64,000 bases of DNA from Lottia gigantea (Eukaryota > Mollusca > Gastropoda > Lottiidae), in contig NW_008708943.1 in assembly GCF_000327385.1 (NCBI RefSeq), positions 1,666,022 to 1,730,021 of the forward strand, in the 5' to 3' direction. Positions 63,901 to 64,000 of the stretch are shown piece by piece. A program made the position numbers and the translations under genes. Below the pieces are notes generated by a model. The model ran no database searches and was not told the DNA's origin. It saw only the letters and a list, made by a program, of their open reading frames with translations. Position 1 is the first letter of the stretch; each line of letters starts with the position of its first letter.

Positions 63901-64000
63901 AGTACAGGCGGTCAAGATGGTCAGTCTAGAGGAGAAGATGGTGGCTCCTGGAGTACAGGTGGTCAGGCTGGAGGACAAGATGGTGGCTTACAGAATACAG
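15902..64000 (+). CDS. PAPLN: Papilin-like secreted ADAMTS-like/Kunitz protein, partial, multi-exon
   Basis: Predicted coding exons: 15902-15961, 19321-19424, 25395-25455, 26028-26127, 26327-26466, 26791-26914, 27225-27305, 27556-27731, 28077-28218, 28465-28606, 28765-28978, 29191-29382, 32836-32944, about 55704-56147, and 61565 past the window edge. All have GT donors and AG acceptors, and the phases chain without a stop, giving about 1508 residues so far. Order: signal peptide (1-20), TSR1 (about 27-77), ADAMTS cysteine-rich (about 77-196), spacer (about 197-312), TSR2-4 (about 315-502), YGCC module (513-548), Kunitz 1 (561-612), Kunitz 2 (637-687), Gly/Gln/Trp heptad tail (from about 740). 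The absence of a metalloprotease, with Kunitz domains after the TSRs, fits papilin, a basement-membrane glycoprotein. Exon joins are inferred by eye without transcripts. The join from exon 13 to 14 is the least secure, and exons 14-15 could belong to a separate transcript or gene. Human PAPLN is used only as a family label. Confidence 0.85.
16180..16390 (+). repeat. Polypyrimidine (CTT/CCT) low-complexity block
   Basis: About 210 bp of mostly C and T on the + strand with TTCTTC and CCTTCTTC words. It makes long spurious ORFs (Ser/Phe/Leu-rich). It could form triplex-like structure, but no function is implied. Confidence 0.8.
16955..17184 (-). mobile_element. SINE family A with clear tRNA-derived head
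   Basis: Read on the minus strand from 17184: GCCGTAGTGGCTAAGTGAGT resembles a tRNA 5' end with box A. GGATTCAATCCC is a box B. Then comes the core (CGTTCGGATGGGACAATAAA, then a TACGTTATAGATCCCTC motif), GTTGGAAATCGAAAAA and the TTTCATTT tail. Part of the 3' region present in other copies is missing. Confidence 0.85.
19321..19424 (+). CDS. PAPLN: Exon 2: first half of TSR1
   Basis: The acceptor TTATTTCAG ends at 19320. The exon encodes residues 21-55 and ends in phase 2 at GAAG|GTAAGT. It carries W27-x-x-W30, the pattern used for Trp C-mannosylation. C36-S-R-T-C40-G matches the C-x-x-S/T-C-G consensus for O-fucosylation of TSRs. The fragment [18 protein letters not shown] is the typical start of the first TSR of papilin and ADAMTS-like proteins. 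Confidence 0.9.
21115..21275. repeat. Interspersed repeat family R1, copy 2
   Basis: Aligns in order with 6145-6345, including ACCAGCGAATACAGCCA and GAGGTATAAGACGAAGTTC. Diverged. Family not recognised. Confidence 0.65.
21640..21716. repeat. Perfect 18-bp inverted repeat
   Basis: TCTATGGAAGGGCAAAAC (21640-21657) and GTTTTGCCCTTCCATAGA (21699-21716) with a 41-base spacer. Perfect arms suggest recent origin or constraint. There is no coding capacity. Confidence 0.85.
22812..22876 (-). mobile_element. Mini SINE-A tail insertion (41 bp) with 12-bp duplication
   Basis: GGGTTCAGTGCA occurs at 22812-22823 and 22865-22876, exactly flanking a 41-bp piece that is only the terminal segment of SINE A (AAATGAAATGAATAGAGTTT and onward). 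A true retro-insertion despite its size. Confidence 0.85.
23242..23475 (+). pseudogene. Mariner-type transposase C-terminal relic
   Basis: The frame reads [20 protein letters not shown], then SAMNDFF and [15 protein letters not shown]. This follows the C-terminal pattern of mariner/Tc1 transposases (FPKLK..L....F.S.DD...A....FF....G....KGI..L..RW.KC). The expected RW is HRL here and the YVEK end is not reached. The DDE catalytic part is not visible upstream. Inactive fragment. Confidence 0.5.
25395..25455 (+). CDS. PAPLN: Exon 3: second half of TSR1
   Basis: A short exon (61 bp) after a TATATTTTCAG acceptor. It completes the split AG|A Arg codon, encodes residues up to 75 with C62 and C72 of the TSR, and ends phase 0 at CAG|GTATTA. 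The text [14 protein letters not shown] followed by PCP in exon 4 is the conserved TSR end of this family. The donor is weaker than most in this gene. Confidence 0.85.
26028..26127 (+). CDS. PAPLN: Exon 4: TSR1 end and start of ADAMTS cysteine-rich module
   Basis: The acceptor AATTTCAG ends at 26027. Residues 76-108 begin [17 protein letters not shown], the family junction from TSR1 into the cysteine-rich region. The exon then runs to YSWLPHTG. It ends in phase 1 at ACAG|GTAGGA. Confidence 0.9.
26327..26466 (+). CDS. PAPLN: Exon 5: ADAMTS cysteine-rich module, middle
   Basis: Follows a TTTTTCAG acceptor and continues from phase 1 (residues 109-155). Cysteines sit in the ADAMTS/ADAMTSL pattern: ECVLKCQA, then DGTNCDG, then [10 protein letters not shown]. 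The last motif is the hallmark before the GCD segment. The exon ends phase 0 at CAG|GTTAGT. Confidence 0.9.
26791..26914 (+). CDS. PAPLN: Exon 6: cysteine-rich module end ([11 protein letters not shown])
   Basis: The acceptor TTATTTTTAG ends at 26790. Residues 156-197 include [10 protein letters not shown] and C172[10 protein letters not shown]182, an almost invariant signature of ADAMTS and ADAMTS-like proteins just before the spacer. It is the strongest single piece of evidence for the family. The exon ends phase 1 at GTAG|GTTAGT. Confidence 0.95.
27225..27305 (+). CDS. PAPLN: Exon 7: spacer domain, first part
   Basis: Follows a long T-run acceptor (TTTTTTTTAG). Residues 197-223 read [20 protein letters not shown] and then RNSLSYL. 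This is the beta-strand pattern at the start of ADAMTS spacers (V..IP.GATNI.V.E). It ends phase 1 at TTAG|GTAACT. Confidence 0.88.
27556..27731 (+). CDS. PAPLN: Exon 8: spacer domain, middle
   Basis: Residues 224-282. The exon carries the spacer landmarks [10 protein letters not shown] (cf. YFLNG), [11 protein letters not shown] (cf. AGT.L.Y.R), and [14 protein letters not shown] (cf. L.A.GPT.E.L.V). It contains possible N-glycosylation sites at the NET and NDN-S region. It ends phase 0 at GAT|GTGAGT. Confidence 0.9.
28077..28218 (+). CDS. PAPLN: Exon 9: spacer end and start of TSR2
   Basis: Residues 283-329. [18 protein letters not shown] is the conserved last strand of the spacer (NPGI.YEY). 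After a short linker comes W315-INGI-W320-TRCSKTCGQ, the start of TSR2, with an O-fucose consensus C323-S-K-T-C327-G. The acceptor TATTGCTAG is somewhat weak. The exon ends phase 1 at CAAG|GTAAAA. Confidence 0.9.
28465..28606 (+). CDS. PAPLN: Exon 10: TSR2, second half
   Basis: Residues 330-376 continue TSR2 with cysteines in [22 protein letters not shown]. The acceptor is ATTATTATAG. The exon ends in phase 2 at TATAG|GTAAGA, and the split codon gives Ser with the next exon. Confidence 0.9.
28765..28978 (+). CDS. PAPLN: Exon 11: TSR3 and start of TSR4
   Basis: Residues 377-448. TSR3 starts W378-VLGH-W383[10 protein letters not shown]. Its C-S-S-D-C-G lacks the Ser/Thr required for O-fucose, unlike TSR1, 2 and 4. 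Further cysteines follow in [27 protein letters not shown]4 opens with W441-TSGP-W446. The exon ends phase 0 at GAG|GTAAGC. Confidence 0.92.
29191..29382 (+). CDS. PAPLN: Exon 12: TSR4
   Basis: Residues 449-512. [19 protein letters not shown] carries an O-fucose consensus. Later cysteines are [17 protein letters not shown] polar linker ([11 protein letters not shown]) leads to the next module. The exon is phase 0 on both sides, with donor GAG|GTGAGG. Confidence 0.92.
30150..30335 (+). mobile_element. SINE family B, tRNA-like head
   Basis: GGGTTCTAATCTC resembles a pol III box B. It is followed by TTTGGTGACCTTGA, AAATGGGTTTGGATAATCCA and AAGTTTGGCCAAGAACTG. The reverse complement of these words recurs at about 37122-37450 and 45825-45960, so this is a dispersed family distinct from SINE A. 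Confidence 0.65.
32409..32543. repeat. Long inverted repeat, about 50-bp arms
   Basis: Inner arms ATAACAATTACTTTAATAAA+TAACTT (32434-32459) and their complement (32492-32517) are perfect over 26 bp. Outer parts (AACTGCACACAATTATAT versus the inverse of ATATGATTGTGTCCAGTT) extend each arm to about 50 bp with few mismatches. The 32-base spacer contains a small GACGA/TCGTC stem. Confidence 0.85.
32836..32944 (+). CDS. PAPLN: Exon 13: YGCC cysteine module of papilin type
   Basis: The acceptor CATTTCAG ends at 32835. Residues 513-548 contain [20 protein letters not shown] and then NCGQNK. The pattern C-x(3-4)-YGCC-x-DG-x-T-x-A is found in papilins between the TSRs and the Kunitz domains. The module stands 3.4 kb after exon 12 and almost 23 kb before exon 14. 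It ends phase 1 at AAAG|GTAAGA. Reading through the donor would meet a stop within eight codons. Confidence 0.85.
34590..34607 (+). repeat. G18 homopolymer
   Basis: Eighteen consecutive G, capable of quadruplex formation. It sits in otherwise AT-rich intron sequence. The exact length could be an assembly error. Confidence 0.9.
37122..37460 (-). mobile_element. SINE family B copy with internal 55-bp tandem expansion
   Basis: The family words TTGATCCTTGGTCAAAC, ATTATCCATACCCATTTA and TTGATTGGAATAATGACTTT mark one SINE B on the minus strand. Its middle segment (about 37150-37415) is repeated five times with a 55-bp period beginning TGATCTTCCTGGATTATCCA. Units differ at only a few bases. Confidence 0.8.
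39395..39621. mobile_element. Possible third TTAA-flanked MITE-like element
   Basis: TTAA at 39395-39398 and 39618-39621. The ends AGGGGTATTATG and CACACTGCCTCT are imperfect inverse copies, weaker than those at 2960 and 3623. Related end words (ACTGCCCCTTTAA) occur near 46650 and 52985. Confidence 0.4.
40255..40540. repeat. Interspersed repeat family R2, copy 1
   Basis: Shares GGGTGG, GGGACTGGGCCCCA(A/G)CA, CTTCAGTTCA, TTTCTGGGC, CCCCAG and CAATTCATTCC, in order, with 48356-48585. Family unknown and non-coding. Confidence 0.7.
42975..43345 (+). repeat. C-rich, G-poor block with roughly 38-bp repeats
   Basis: A C-rich + strand with repeated CCCACATGCCC(C)AAGAAGTCCCC and CTCTCACCCAGAAG words between about 43110 and 43230. 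It produces spurious Pro/Ser-rich ORFs. No splice signals connect it to the gene convincingly. Confidence 0.65.
44570..45110. repeat. Minisatellite, 20-bp unit
   Basis: The unit GTTGGCAGATAGATTGCTCA is repeated about 26 times with variants (AGCAG, GAAG, CCGATTG) and some short insertions (GCTCAGTT). Intronic. Confidence 0.95.
45825..46010 (-). mobile_element. SINE family B, diverged copy
   Basis: GGTCCTTGGCCAAACATCTT, GGCATTGATCTTTCC and CTCATTTACAGCTAGATTGA match the family in order on the minus strand. A further short piece is near 46490. Confidence 0.6.
47940..48150. mobile_element. Foldback element, imperfect 30-bp inverted ends
   Basis: AGTAAATTTACAGTCAATTA at about 47951 is inverted as GATTGACTGTGAATTTACTC near 48127. 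No coding content. Confidence 0.55.
48356..48585. repeat. Interspersed repeat family R2, copy 2
   Basis: Same orientation and word order as 40255-40540, with GGGGGCTGGGCCCCAGCAAA and CCAATTCATTCCCTGCAGAC. Diverged. Non-coding. Confidence 0.7.
51138..51208 (-). mobile_element. Mini SINE-A tail insertion (47 bp) with 12-bp duplication
   Basis: AAGAGCTGAAAA at 51138-51149 and 51197-51208 flanks the SINE A terminal segment (TGAAATGAAATAACTGGAAT onward, ending TCTGCACC). It lies just upstream of a decayed SINE A on the other strand. Confidence 0.85.
51209..51400 (+). mobile_element. Decayed SINE family A, + orientation
   Basis: Contains AAATCGAGGC, GTTAAAAATCCTTGACCGTT, GGAAATCGAAAAAAAATAGG, TGTTGCTATCC and a terminal GTGCAGAAAAGTAAAA, in the order of the family core and 3' segment. 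No clear head. Confidence 0.65.
52730..52801 (-). mobile_element. Mini SINE-A tail insertion (50 bp) with 11-bp duplication
   Basis: TAAAATTTCAA at 52730-52740 and 52791-52801 flanks ATGAAATGAAATGAATAGAG ... TTTCCTGCACCATATTG. Structure as at 22812 and 51138. Confidence 0.85.
53486..53524 (+). mobile_element. Probable mini SINE-A tail piece, + orientation
   Basis: TTTGCAGAAAAGTAGGACAT followed by AAAACTCAAATTTCATTTCA is the inverse of the other mini insertions and starts at the same TGCA point. No target duplication was seen. Confidence 0.5.
54763..55075. repeat. Tandem duplication, about 160-bp unit, two copies
   Basis: GACAAACCCTTGGTTTATAT followed by an identical run ending GGTAAAAGGATT occurs at about 54858 and 55019. 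The upstream halves are more diverged (AATGTT(A)GCAGGAACTT). It lies just before the UTR-like block. Confidence 0.85.
55110..55696 (+). promoter_or_regulatory. Possible internal promoter and 5' UTR before the Kunitz exon
   Basis: From about 55110 to 55480 the sequence is noticeably less AT-rich than its surroundings and free of the repeats around it, with words like GTCGCGACTG and AGCTAGTTTAGACAGCTGGC. It leads without a good splice acceptor to ATG 55697 in AAAATGG context. This is composition and context only. No TATA or initiator can be named with confidence. Confidence 0.3.
55704..56147 (+). CDS. Exon 14: two Kunitz/BPTI domains
   Basis: Two complete Kunitz domains in one exon. Domain 1 (C561-C612) has spacing C-x8-C-x16-C-x7-C-x12-C-x3-C with [15 protein letters not shown]. 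Domain 2 (C637-C687) has C-x8-C-x15-C-x7-C-x12-C-x3-C with [15 protein letters not shown]. The P1 position after the second Cys is His in domain 1 and Gly in domain 2, neither usual for trypsin-like inhibition. A basic linker of about 24 residues joins them. The left boundary is uncertain: a CAGCAG pair gives in-phase (phase 1) acceptors with exon starts at 55704 or 55707, but without a pyrimidine tract. Alternatively ATG 55697, in good context (AAAATGG), starts a separate transcript. An in-frame stop lies at 55685. The donor is CCAG|GTAGGG at 56148. Confidence 0.9.
58855..59400. repeat. Minisatellite, 20-bp unit
   Basis: The unit GAAACTCTAGGTTGATAGGA (or TTAATAGGA) is repeated about 26 times, with occasional extra GGTTGATAGGA pieces. 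High unit identity indicates recent expansion. Confidence 0.95.
60320..60670. repeat. Minisatellite, 20-bp unit, with TGAA microsatellite flanks
   Basis: The unit AATGGGAAGAATCAATGAAT is repeated about 17 times with GAGAAG and GATT variants. It grades at both sides into degenerate TGAATGAA sequence (60280-60340, 60660-60900). Confidence 0.95.
61565..64000 (+). CDS. Exon 15: Gly/Gln/Ser/Trp heptad-repeat tail, continues past window
   Basis: The acceptor TACTTTCAG ends at 61564 and the phase fits exon 14. The frame is open for all 2436 bases to the edge (residues 697-1508). It begins with a basic stretch ([12 protein letters not shown]), then a Ser/Trp-rich transition (about 715-795), then seven-residue modules of two main kinds: GGSWSTG and GQ[TS]G[GR]Q[DGS]. 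The Trp kind recurs every 14, 21 or 28 residues, about 35 times. Nearly all length changes are whole 21-bp modules; one spacing near 63905 is four codons short. There are almost no other aromatic or hydrophobic residues. A disordered or fibrous, perhaps adhesive or gel-forming matrix role is inference from composition. I know no papilin with this tail. Confidence 0.85.
61861..64000 (+). repeat. Coding minisatellite, 21-bp unit in higher-order blocks
   Basis: DNA of the heptad tail. Consensus units are GGTGGCTCCTGGAGTACAGG and GGTCAGACTGGAGGACAAGA (each shown as 20 of 21 bp). They are arranged as W, W-Q, W-Q-Q or W-Q-Q-Q blocks. Close identity between units far apart, with many synonymous matches, suggests ongoing slippage or conversion under selection to keep frame. 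The array is open on both strands in several frames, which creates long false ORFs. Confidence 0.95.

Noticed and set aside
1-64000. CRISPR arrays, operons, ribosome-binding sites or prophage
   Set aside because: The sequence is animal-like with spliced exons. The tandem repeats lack unique spacers of constant size.
1-64000. Retrovirus, LTR element or Polinton copies
   Set aside because: I saw no long terminal repeat pair or recognisable capsid, polymerase or envelope reading in either strand.

Overview
This looks like AT-rich animal nuclear DNA, probably from a mollusc or another lophotrochozoan. It has long introns with short exons and consistent GT/AG splice sites with T-rich acceptors. 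It also carries tRNA-derived SINEs, short inverted-repeat elements with TTAA duplications, and many minisatellites. The species guess rests on overall style and the type of protein, not on a diagnostic marker.

Only one gene is well supported. It lies on the + strand, has at least 15 exons from 15902 to the right edge, and is cut off there. The conceptual product begins with a signal peptide. It continues with a thrombospondin type-1 repeat (TSR), an ADAMTS cysteine-rich module, an ADAMTS spacer, three more TSRs, a short YGCC-type cysteine module and two Kunitz domains. It ends in a stop-free Gly/Gln/Ser/Thr/Trp-rich tail of at least 812 residues built of 7-residue (21-bp) modules. There is no metalloprotease domain. 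The order signal-TSR-Cys-rich-spacer-TSRs-YGCC-Kunitz is that of papilin, a secreted extracellular-matrix protein of the ADAMTS-like group. The long tail is not something I know from papilins.

Layout: 1-15796 holds no convincing gene, only MITE-like elements, SINEs and degenerate tandem repeats. 15797-15961 is a probable 5' UTR plus signal-peptide exon. Exons 2-3 (19321-25455) complete the first TSR and flank an intron with a mariner relic. Exons 4-12 (26028-29382) are tightly spaced and encode the cysteine-rich, spacer and TSR modules. Exon 13 (32836-32944) is the YGCC module. An intron of nearly 23 kb follows, full of repeats. Exon 14 (about 55704-56147) encodes both Kunitz domains. A 5.4-kb intron carries two 20-bp minisatellites. 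Exon 15 (61565 to the edge) is the repetitive tail.

Main points of interest: (1) the Trp/Gln/Gly heptad tail kept open and almost perfectly in register; (2) a weak acceptor and a UTR-like block before the Kunitz exon, which suggest an internal promoter or a second gene; (3) unusual P1 residues (His, Gly) in the Kunitz domains; (4) three 41-50 bp SINE-tail insertions that share almost the same breakpoint and carry 11-12 bp target duplications; (5) a minisatellite that grew out of a SINE segment.
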